Shown here in pieces: positions 52,501-62,090 of a DNA stretch of 64,000 bases. Origin of the DNA: Lodderomyces elongisporus (Eukaryota > Ascomycota > Pichiomycetes > Serinales > Debaryomycetaceae); the NCBI RefSeq assembly GCF_030384665.1, contig NC_083677.1:927501-991500 (forward strand). Direction: 5' to 3'. Positions within the stretch are counted from its first letter, which is position 1. Every line of letters starts with the position of its first letter. Below the pieces are notes generated by a model, which saw nothing but the letters and a program-made list of their open reading frames with translations, searched no databases and was not told the origin of the DNA. The position numbers were made by a program, and so were the translations under genes.

Positions 52501-55286
52501 CACTACAGCAACTGAGAATCACAAAACAAAACAAAACAAGACAAAAAAAAGTGAATAAAAGTTGTTAAATAGTCAACTTATATTGGGGGGACGTGCACTT
52601 GTGTGAAAAAGCGGGGTAAAAGAAAAAAAAATTATAAAGAAAAAAAATAAAAAGAGAGAGAAAATTTTATAGACCCTAAGTGAGAGGGGGTAGATTCCAG
52701 ATTTCTATTTTTTTTTCCTGTTTTAAATATTTTTTTGCCGTATAAAAAAAAAGAAAGAAAAGAATTGCGCTTTTTTTGATTTTCTGTTTGTTCTGAGTAT
52801 GCATTTAGTGTATACTTCATACTCATAGGTTGTAATAAACATCAACTAAAAAGATAAAACATAGAACAGTCTTAAAAACAATGAACAGTCTTTATATTGA
52901 CTATTGTTTTGGAAGAATGTATAATATGATTGTAGCATCCAGTTAGTGATCGTAGTAGTAGTAGTACTAGTAGTAGTTTAAGATAATAGCAAACTATATT
53001 ACTACCACTACCAATGTTGCTAATTGTTGCCATTAGAGACACTTGAGTATATTATGTATAACTATATAACTAATCATTATATAAACCAAAAATATAAAAA
53101 ACGAGTCAGTATAGTTTTTGTGTAAGTTATACATCTCTTACATTCACATACACACTTACACTTACACTTTAGGATTAACTTTGTGTGTTCTTTTTTATTA
53201 TTATTTAATTTCCAAATCAGGAAATCACCTGAAATTTACGTTTGGTTTTGTGTTATCTTATACTATACTTTAGACAAATACATATATATGTATATAACTT
53301 CACACATTATGATCCTTTTCTCCCCCGCCCCCTTTTTTCATTTTTTATTTCTATTTGATACAGTACAATTTTTCTATACTCAATATTCTATTCCACAACT
53401 ATTTGTGTCTTCCATCGTTATTTATTTTATTTTTATTTTTTATTTTTTACTTTTACTTTCAGATTATTTTGGATCACGAGATCCATAAACGAAACGAAAT
53501 GAAGAACAAACAAAAATTAAACGGGGATTTGCAATGGATGCACAAGTGCAGTGAGTTTATATTCTTTTACAACCATTTACTTGCTAACAAGTGGAAGTTT
53601 GGTATATTTATTTATTTATTTATCTATTTATCTATTATCAAATATTTTTTTTGTTTCCATTCTATCTCTCTTCCCATTCTGACTCTTTTTGTTATTCAAA
53701 AAACACACTTTTGGTATAGAACAAACAATACATTGTGTACGTTATACCCACACTATCTTGAATTTTACCAAGTGAAACAAAAAAAAACAACCTTCACTCT
53801 CCTTTACCACTCCTTTCTTTCTTCCTTTCTTCTTTCCCTATTTTTGCACCTACAGAAGTGAAAAAGCCACTCAGCAACCCAACGTTGTATAAATACAATA
53901 CATATAACGGGGCTTTTTGTTTTTTAAACAACAATACAATATAATACAATATAAAACAAATTTCACTAATTTCACCAGTTGCGCCATTTTCTTACAGCCT
54001 ATCTTAAACCATTAACCTCCCTGTTTGTTTTTTTCTCTATTTTTATACCTTTCTCTTGTTGTGCTCAATTGTCAGACCACTTTCTTTTTTATATAAAAAA
54101 AAACAATGTTTAACCAACCAATGTGTTATGAGTGTTTTGCTTTATCCAAAACTTTGTTGCAAATGAATTAATACATTCTTTATATGTTCCTACTTCAAAA
54201 GCCAAAAAAGAAGAAAAGAAAAATATAAAGATAAGGAAAATAGAAAGTGGCTGAAAACCAGAACCACAACCCAAAAACCAAAAAAGAAGAAGAAACCGTT
54301 GGTAATGTTAACCAACAATAGCCTACAACAACCGAAAGTGAAAACAAACCTAAAAACAAAAAACATATTTCAATACAGAAATGAGCCTTCAACCGTTGTT
54401 ATTTAAAAAGAAACTTCACAACCATAGACAATAGTAATCAACTCAAAGAATTTGTCCACTTCTTCACGGAGTTTATGCACCGAAACAATAAAACATATAT
54501 ATATGTATATGTATATATGTTTGTATGTTTGTCTGTATGTATATAAAGAAACAAACATATGTACATGGCTCTCTATTGGCTTTACTTTTTCTTTTTTTTT
54601 TTTGACTTTTCGTTTATTGCTTAAACTTAGTTGTATTCACCCATGAGAATAGAATGCAACAAGTTCAACAGATATGGTATACATCAAACACCACGTTGAC
54701 GACACTTGTTGTTATAACGTTACAATTTACCATGCAATAATAGTGAGTCAATTTTTTTCTTTTTTGGCTTCTTTATCGTTTCTATTTATTATTTAGTAAA
54801 AGTGCTCGTCAACCGGGTATTCAACGGCAAAGTTATCCATCTCCCTTTGTCTCCATTTGTTTTTGCATAATCTTGTATGAACAACAAGGATTGGGATAAA
54901 GAAAGAGGGGGAAAAAAAGCTATTTACTAAAGATACGCCTATGCTAGACACTGAATAGAGTACTCTAGCTAAAACTTATACCCCCACTCGCCTGATTTAT
55001 CAAATAAGTTGATAAAAAAAATACTCCAAAATAAAATGAAAAGAACTTGCATAGCTATAAAATCATAAATAATTACTATTCAGACTAACCAGAGCCCAAA
55101 TAACCCACCTGTTGCTTACTACCCTTTTTTTCCACACACACCCCAATTTTCTTTTTCTCTTTAGTCATAAAGTAAAGTGTGGAAAAACAAAATCTAAGAA
55201 AAGAAAAGAAAAGAAAAGTAAACCAATAACTCAATTCTGCTCTTTCCTTTTTTTTTTTTTTCTTCCTTCATCTTCATGTTCTTGTT
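49573..55286. other. 5.7 kb gene desert between ABC and MFS transporters
   Basis: No supported gene or tRNA. It holds a CCCACT hexamer array (50018-50051), T-runs with TTTTTAA units (50068-50110), an ACT triplet array (50950-51013), a CT run (51877-51898) and a GA run (52061-52080) in inverted orientation, AC-rich blocks between them, and AT/GT tracts (54497-54545). A 96-codon plus-strand frame from ATG 50214 to TGA 50504 has varied composition but no recognised domain. The length suits a complex promoter for the ABC gene, or an unannotated noncoding transcript. Confidence 0.5.
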
Positions 55287-56804
55287 TTAATCACGACGTT
55301 GCTTAATCTCACCACGAACATGGCAGAAAACGGTTGGCGCTAATGAGAAAAGAGCAATTATTCCACACATCAACCCAGCAGATCCTCCAAATCCCAAGTT
55401 TGCCACCATCTTGGGGAAATAAAATGGGCCAACAAATCCAAACATTTGTCTCCAGAATCCCAAATATATACCCACATCACCAGCCTCTTTGGGATTATTA
55501 TCAATGGCATATGTGATAACCACAGTGGTAACAATTTGATTACCCACAGCGGCAATAGTCACTCCAACAAGAGGCTTGATTGTCCAGTGGTTTGGTGTAG
55601 CTTGTGCCATCATGATACAAAACACAATGATTCCAACAATCACCAAGAGAAACCCAAGGTATGAGTGCCAAAGACGGTCAACAATCACTTTTTTGCCGTG
55701 TCTCTTTTTAATGCTTCTTTGCATCCACCAATCCGAGGGTGGTCCTGCAAGCACTTCACCAAGACCACAACCAATAACAAGTGAAAGGAACTGCAACGAC
55801 ATCAGCTGTGCATTCAAATGAAACAAATGAGACATGGTTTGCGGCATCTCAACACTAAAGAAGATGTTACCATAAGCAAAGATTACTGCTGTAGTCATCA
55901 CTGCCAATGAAATGTCGAGGTACATGGCCTGCTTCCAAGGACGCAAAAAGGACCACCATGAAAACTTTCTTGCATGGCTTTTTCTAAAGCCCAACATTTT
56001 AGCCAACCCAGTAGCCTCATTTTGTGGTGAAGATCTCGTGTAAACAGTTTCCCTGGAGAAAACCCACCCCAAGAATTGCACAAAGTTCATAATGGCAAAC
56101 ACAAAAAAGATCCATTTGGAACCAACATGGTATTGGATAAATCCAGTAAGGAATGATCCAGCTGCAGTACCCATAACGTATCCCAAACTCCACCAACCAT
56201 TCTTTTTACCTCTTTCATGAGCAAAAGCCAAGTCATTAACGATGGCAGCACCTGCTGAGGTGGCAGTTGCAATAAAAACACCAATAAGAACTCTAATTGC
56301 AATCTGTTGTCCATATGTCTTTGCAAACCCACTACCAATATTTAATGCACAGCAAAACAATGCACCAGTGGTTAAAAAGGGCTTTCTACCGTATGTGTTC
56401 ATCAAGGGAACCCAAATAAATGGCATAACACCAAACACACAAATCATCACCGAAGTGAAGTATGAAGCATCAGACATGCTCACGCCGTATAGTTCGGCCA
56501 AAGGCTCATACGCGGAGTTGACACCAGCAGCCATAAATGTTGATGAGAAAGTACTCAAGGCTATATTCAAGATTTCATAGTTTTTTTGCCAGTTGGGCCA
56601 GTTGAGTGGGTCCTTGGGGTCGGCAGAGGGTAATGGGTCAAGATCAATAGTTCCATGCCGTTGCATAAGGTAGTCATAATGCTCAGGTGAGAGTTTCATT
56701 TCGTTTTCAACAGGGTGCTGAGAAAGATCAGAGTTTGTTGAATTCTCATAGTGGGCATGTGTAGCCTTTTCAATGTCGCCAAGTGCGTTGTCGTCGTATA
56801 CCAT
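55287..56804 (-). CDS. MFS transporter, drug:H+ antiporter-like
   Basis: A 505-residue major facilitator protein with about 12 membrane segments. The cytosolic N-terminus has DPLNWPNWQKNYEIL, the conserved entry motif of fungal DHA1/Hol1-like carriers. A motif-A-like NTYGRKPFLTTG lies in the loop between segments 2 and 3, followed by IAIRVLIGVFIATATSAGAA. A central cytosolic loop (~residues 255-300) separates the two halves, and the second half has GCGLGEVLAGPPSDWW. The substrate cannot be told. Candidates in the family export drugs or polyamines or take up cations or organic solutes. The ATG at 56802-56804 was chosen because the upstream extension begins at TTG. An AT run lies at 56898-56922 upstream. 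Confidence 0.88.
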   Translation of the reverse strand: MVYDDNALGDIEKATHAHYENSTNSDLSQHPVENEMKLSPEHYDYLMQRHGTIDLDPLPSADPKDPLNWPNWQKNYEILNIALSTFSSTFMAAGVNSAYEPLAELYGVSMSDASYFTSVMICVFGVMPFIWVPLMNTYGRKPFLTTGALFCCALNIGSGFAKTYGQQIAIRVLIGVFIATATSAGAAIVNDLAFAHERGKKNGWWSLGYVMGTAAGSFLTGFIQYHVGSKWIFFVFAIMNFVQFLGWVFSRETVYTRSSPQNEATGLAKMLGFRKSHARKFSWWSFLRPWKQAMYLDISLAVMTTAVIFAYGNIFFSVEMPQTMSHLFHLNAQLMSLQFLSLVIGCGLGEVLAGPPSDWWMQRSIKKRHGKKVIVDRLWHSYLGFLLVIVGIIVFCIMMAQATPNHWTIKPLVGVTIAAVGNQIVTTVVITYAIDNNPKEAGDVGIYLGFWRQMFGFVGPFYFPKMVANLGFGGSAGLMCGIIALFSLAPTVFCHVRGEIKQRRD

Positions 56805-59557
56805 CTTTGTTGAGTTATAGCACAACTAAGGTGATTGGGGTTATTGTTGATGATTTATGAATGAGAAAAAATGAAAGAGGACATTTGGAGCTGAATATAT
56901 ATATATATATATATATATATAGCAAAGAGAAGAAATGAAATGAAAAGAAATAAAATAAAATAAAATCAAATGAATAAAAAAGAATGGTTATTAGCGGAGT
57001 ACAGTTTTTGAAGTAGTTTCAAAGATTGAAGATAGGTTTGAAAGTTGGGTTTTTCTCAATTCTTTGGCCTCTGGCGTTTTACCCCAGACGTGTGGGTGGA
57101 GAAATTAACACTAGACGCATTTCCACTATGGTCGTTTCCCACTTAATTGTTTTTTTTGTTGTTTTTTTTTTCGGGTTATTTTGTTTTTTCCACTCCCTCT
57201 CCATCTCCTTCACAAACACACTCACTCACACTCACTCTCTTTTTCTCTTTTTCTCTTTTTCTCTTTTATTGGAAAAAGGTGAAATTACTTGGACTGATTC
57301 CCCTCACACTACGCCTTCCTCCACACACATGCTATTCCATTTTTTCTCTCCGCTCCCCCCCTCCCCCAACACCCTTTGCTCCCCATCTTACTTTTCCCTT
57401 TTATTTTTTTGCTTTTTGCTTTTTGCTTTTCCTTTTTTTTTTTCTTATCATTATTCTTTCTCTAGAACTACTTTCAAGTGTGATTTCTCATCACTTTCCC
57501 CCATTTTTGTTGCATGAATCAATATATCCATGTCACAAAATGTATAATATTCAATCCTCTATTATATTCTGGAATGTGGTGGGGGGGGGGTCCTTTACTT
57601 GTTGGCTGCGAAAGAAGAAAAATAGGTGCTTATTGTCTTTTAACAACGCCAGATGGGCAAGATCTCGGAAAATTAAGAAATTGAAAACACAAAGATACAC
57701 AAAGCTATTATTATTTTTTATTTTTTATTTTTTATTTTTTATTTATTTTTTTAAAATTTAATTTTAAGCTTTTTGTGTCACATAGTTTGGTGGGGATGGA
57801 GAAATGGTTAGGTGAATTCGGAAATACTTTTAATTCAAAAAGAATAAGAAAGTAGAAGATGAAGATGAAGTAGAAACCAAGAAAAAAATAAGAACAAATG
57901 GATGAAAAGAATGGGTTAGAGGAGTGGAGAAAGATTTGTAGAAAGTATGAGTAATTGCACAACTCAGGATTGGTTATTGAGACTTTAGTGGAGATGATGT
58001 ATTATTTGCATGACCAAGATAAACAAGTTAGGAAAATCAGGGTAAGCTAGGATATGGTAAGGGTAGTGAGTATTGAAATGTCAAGGGTTGCTTTTTTTTT
58101 CTTGTTTCTAAATTTCTTGATTTCTTGATTCCTTTCTTAGTATTGTTATTTTTTTTTCATCAACCTTATGCTTACTGCAACTGAACAGCTCGTAGTGGAA
58201 GAAGAATTTGCAAGGGGTAAGTAGTCTCGAAAGCCGTTCAATTCTGCTTTGTTCAACGCACAGCGATTCGCTCTGCTCTCGCTTCAGCTTCAACTACAAT
58301 TACAACTACAATTACAACTACAATTACAACTACAATTACAACTACAACTACAACTACAACTATAAATTCAATAAACAATCAGCTTTCTTGCTTTCCTTTA
58401 GTTGTTATATCTATTACAAACATGAAACTAAAGACAAGCATAGAAAAAAAAAAAAGAAAAATTTTACGATATTGGTTGGATGTGTTTCCATTGCGCTATC
58501 TACCTTTTCGTGGCTCATTTGTTTTTACTTTTGATGTTTATTAAATTCTCTCTTTTTTCTTTCTAAAGGAGGTGGGGGTTGTATAATTTGGATGTTTCCG
58601 AGGGAATAAGAACGTAGTAATAAAGAAAGTGGGGTTGGTTGTTAAGGGGGGGAATTCTTCTTCTTCTTCTTCTTAATCCATACGTTTGATGTGTCCTTAT
58701 AATGTAATCGGCTATTTGGTTTTGCCGGTGTCTCAAAACTCTCGGAAATTCATTTTGACGATATTTTTCATAAAGAGTAAAGGGCATTGTTAATTGAATG
58801 AAGAACGGGTAAACATTTACCCAGGTGATTTTAGTCGATTTATCTTTTTCATTTCTCATTCTATATTTTGTCTCGGAGTTTTTTATTTTTTGTGCTTTTT
58901 TTTTGTTGTTGTCTTTCTTTGTATTTCTCCAATTGTTTAATGATGATTATTGCTTATCCGTTTACAAACTTTCAATCTCCCAACCTCTGTAACTATTTTC
59001 CCATTTAGTAGCTAGCGACATTCCACAACTATTAAGCAACTAATAAGCCTCAAACACGTTTTTACTATTCCACCCCCCCCTCTTCCCTTCCCCACAATGT
59101 TTATTTAATTAATATTTTGAAATAGTCTGTATTTTTGTTTTAACTTAACTATTCAATCTTCGTAAATAATAGCACATAAGCACCCTTGTAGCTACATAGA
59201 ACAGACTCAGATTAAATCTCAGGGCGAGGGGTTTCAAAGAGTAGAAACAAAAAACAATAACCAAGAAAAAAGAATAGAAAAAAGAATAAAAAAAAGGTTG
59301 CTGATGACACATAATTGGCAAAACTCATATCCGGAGTAATGACAGATTAGATCTAACAGGATAGGTAGATGAAGAGGAAAAAACCAAACAGCAAGTACTC
59401 AGTATTAAAAAAAAATCTATATTTTATTTTCATCTTTTTTGTTTTCTCTAACCTTTGCAAATTATCAGAAATTCATTTAATATTTGTGGGGAAAAGTCAC
59501 AGGGCGGAAGCACAAATCGCCTAAACCAAATAAAAAAATTAAGAAATAAAAAAGAAA
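56805..59557. other. Intergenic region with weak small ORFs
   Basis: Contains pyrimidine-rich low-complexity frames at 57026-57761, a 10-G run near 57581-57590, a 12-bp CAACTACAATTA array (58290-58360) and a TTC run (58651-58673). A 98-codon minus-strand ORF (58563-58859) is listed separately. A short plus-strand ORF at 58168 runs into a GTAAGT (see findings). Otherwise nothing recognisable. Confidence 0.5.
58563..58859 (-). CDS. Small hypothetical ORF (doubtful)
   Basis: A 98-codon frame with a proper ATG (58857-58859). The middle has mixed composition, with regular aromatic, charged and hydrophobic residues (ending in YIIRTHQTYGL), before an Arg run encoded by the AGA/TTC microsatellite. 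I cannot recognise it. It has no neighbours within 1.7 kb except the tRNA-Gly gene. It may be a species-specific gene, an exon, or chance. Confidence 0.25.
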   Translation of the reverse strand: MRNEKDKSTKITWVNVYPFFIQLTMPFTLYEKYRQNEFPRVLRHRQNQIADYIIRTHQTYGLRRRRRRIPPLNNQPHFLYYYVLIPSETSKLYNPHLL

Positions 59558-59628
59558 TGCGCAAACCCGGAATCGAACCGGGGGCCCAACGATGGCAACG
59601 TTGGATTTTACCACTAAACCATTTGCGC
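59558..59628 (-). tRNA. tRNA-Gly(GCC)
   Basis: On the minus strand the acceptor GCGCAAA pairs with TTTGCGC. The anticodon stem CAACG/CGTTG encloses the loop TTGCCAT with anticodon GCC. The T-arm is CCCGG-TTCGATT-CCGGG and the discriminator is A. The gene is 71 bases long without intron, nearly the same as the S. cerevisiae gene. The flanks are AT-rich and no partner gene is near. Confidence 0.96.
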
Positions 59629-60517
59629 TTCTTCTTGTAAATAGTTTCTCTACTGTACTATAAGCACTATTAAAGATAAGTTACTCTTAGTTATAGATAA
59701 AAAGATATTTCGAGTTCCTTGTTAATTAACTGTAAAGTCAAAAACGAAGATATCTGTGGTACTTGATAGACCAGACAATTATGTGATGAAGACTTAGATG
59801 AAAAATGACTACAAATTTAATAAAATACATTGATAAACAAAGCTGATTAGCTACTGGAAACACCACAATTTAATGAAGACAAATTAGTGAATGTCCACGA
59901 TCAAGATGTAAAAAAGTAATCTCATTATTGTTAGTGAAGGTTTTTTTTTTAAAAAAAACAAAAAAATAAAAAGGAAGAAAGAAAGAGGGTAGCAATGAAG
60001 AAACACGTAAAGTAAACCGATCATAAATCCCAGCCCATTGAATAGTGTTACCCTAGCAATGTTGATCATTTAAAGAGTGTTTCTTTAAGCTTACCATACT
60101 GAAAGACTTCAATATATAAATGTTGCATGTAACTCAACTTTGATGGGTCTTTCACAATGTTTGTCAAAACAGATTGGTTGAGAAACATGCCAAAATCATA
60201 ATTGAGAAAAAAATTGTTGCAAAGTTTTCTCTGCAAAAACAAAGAAGACTATAGGGAAATAAACCAACCACCAACAAACACAATTTGACTACAATTTTTC
60301 AATTGGCCCTAACTATATTTATTTAAACATTTGGTACTTTTTTTTAAACTTGAGGAGTCTATGTGTATGAGTATGTATTTATTTCCTCAAGGTATGTATG
60401 GGCGCTACTCATCGGTAGCGCAACATAGTATAGTATCTTTGAAGTATTTCGAATTTGCAAGAGCAATAATTGTATTCTCATTACACCAATTCCTGTAAAT
60501 ACGTTTTGATAATATAG

Positions 60518-60553
<36 letters not shown>
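59629..60553. other. Promoter region of the NIF3-like gene
   Basis: No gene. A perfect 7-bp hairpin GCGCTAC-TCATCG-GTAGCGC lies at 60402-60421, about 135-150 bases before the start. A CAA triplet run of about 11 units (60519-60553) abuts the ATG and would form an unstructured leader. Confidence 0.6.
60519..60553 (+). repeat. (CAA)n run directly before the NIF3-like ATG
   Basis: Uninterrupted AAC/CAA triplets end at the start codon. Such leaders lack secondary structure and usually allow efficient scanning. Confidence 0.85.
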
Positions 60554-60554
<1 letters not shown>

Positions 60555-61530
60555 TGTCAAAAACTTCAGTCCAAAGAGCAGTCAATGCAAGTATGTTAAT
60601 ATTATTCTCACCTTTTTATTTTTGTCTTCTGTTCCTTCTTACCCTTTCTTTTCTCTTTTTTTTCCCTTTTTTTTCCCATTTCAGTTACTTATTAATTACA
60701 AATACTAACTTGTACCAGTTCAAAAGTTTTATCCAATTGCATTGGCAGACAAGACATGGGACAATACAGGTTTACTTGTGGACTCGAGCTATGATGATTC
60801 TAGCTCTGCCCTATCCACCTCATCATCTGCCACAAATCTCAAGATCCTTTTAACAATTGATTTAACGCAAGCAGTTGCAGAAGAAGCAATTGATCAGAAT
60901 GTAAATTTGATTATGGCTTATCATCCATTTATATTTAGAGGACTCAAGTCAATCACACAACAAGATCCACAACAACGATCACTCATCAAATTGATTCAAA
61001 ATAACATTAGTGTTTACTCACCCCACACAGCCGTAGATAGCGCCAAAGGAGGCGTGAATGACTTTTTAGTGGATGTGATTACAAAGGGGTTGAATATAGA
61101 ATCATCTAAACCAATCGAAGAGGATAAAAATACTCCAGAGAATGGGATGGGAAGATTGGTTACTTTAAGCGGATCATCTTCAACACTTAAATCCTTGGTT
61201 GAATCGGTAAAGAATGGATTGCAACTCAAGCACGTTCAAGTTGCAGAGTCAATAAAAGGTCCACTGCAAGAGATTAAGACTATTGCAGTTTGTGCAGGAT
61301 CTGGAGGAGGTGTATTCAAAGGCATACAAGCAGACTTGTACTTTACTGGTGAGTTATCACATCACGAGGCATTATTTTTCAAAGAGTCAGGTTCGTCTGT
61401 TATATGTTGCAACCACTCCAACACTGAGCGCTCATTTTTGAGAGTTATACAGGAGCAATTGCAAAAGGAATTGCCTCAAGACAAAATTGTGATAAGTGAA
61501 AATGATAAAGATCCATTTGAAACATGGTAG
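60554..61530 (+). CDS. NIF3: NIF3-like metal-binding protein, one intron
   Basis: Two exons, 60554-60590 and 60719-61530, joined across a 128-base intron with donor GTATGT, branch site TACTAAC (60703-60709) and acceptor CCAG. The product is 282 residues. The splice restores the conserved start of the family, ending in KFYPIALADKTWDNTGLL. Later blocks are YHPFIFRGLKSI, YSPHTAVDSAKGGVNDFL and LSHHEALFF, which supply the His, Asp and Glu ligands of the dinuclear metal site of NIF3/YbgI (GTP cyclohydrolase I type 2-like) proteins. The length matches yeast Nif3 (288). The biochemical function of the family remains unsettled; a mitochondrial or cytosolic metabolite-repair role has been suggested. 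Using the first upstream AG would give an early stop, so the second AG is required. Confidence 0.93.
60591..60718 (+). other. Spliceosomal intron of the NIF3-like gene
   Basis: 128 bases, with GTATGT at the donor, a polypyrimidine middle and a TACTAAC branch box whose branch A is only about 10 bases from the acceptor. An earlier AG before the branch box (60683-60684) is skipped, because splicing there would put a TAA three codons into exon 2. Confidence 0.92.
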
Positions 61531-62090
61531 ATGAAGTGAATATTACTTGATATAATGTGACATGGTTCCCTGTGTGAATTCCAAATCCCTAAATTTTCCA
61601 TTATTTCTCTCACTCTCTCATTCTTCCTCTCGATAACAGATTTACACATTCCTTGTCTTTTCCCCACATGAGTGTACATAATGTATACAAATATTTATAT
61701 AACTAAACGAAAAAAGGGAGCCGCAACTGGTAGCTCCATACACCCTTAAATTCGAAAAGATCTATTATCTTTAACAAAAAACCCCACCAGATTGCTATCG
61801 TGCATCTCAATGGAACATTAGCGACCACAACAAACAAACCAACCAACAAACAAACAAACAAAACAAATAAGTTACACTTTAACAAAACACAGACGAATAC
61901 ATAATTTGATCCCAGAATTTAAAAACTTTAATCTACTTTTTTTTTTTTTGAATCACTAGTTCACAACCACCACAGAAACCATAACCACCACCATAACCAC
62001 CACTGCCACCACCACTACCATCTTTATATCAAATCTTCTCTTCACAATTGTATAACAAAAATGTGTTGAGTGCTGAGACTCATTAAAAGA
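61531..62090. other. Intergenic region, NIF3 3' / kelch gene 5'
   Basis: AT-rich sequence with a CAAACAAA run (61831-61868) and a CCA/CCACCAT-rich leader (61969-62023) before the next gene. No gene was seen. Confidence 0.6.

Noticed and set aside
49573..55286. Centromere in the gene desert
   Set aside because: Centromeres of related Candida species often show long inverted repeats, and I saw only simple-sequence tracts. ChIP data would be needed.
57026..57761. Phe/Ser-rich plus-strand frames upstream of the MFS gene
   Set aside because: They are pyrimidine-rich low-complexity DNA; one frame starts at TTG and they overlap each other in different frames.
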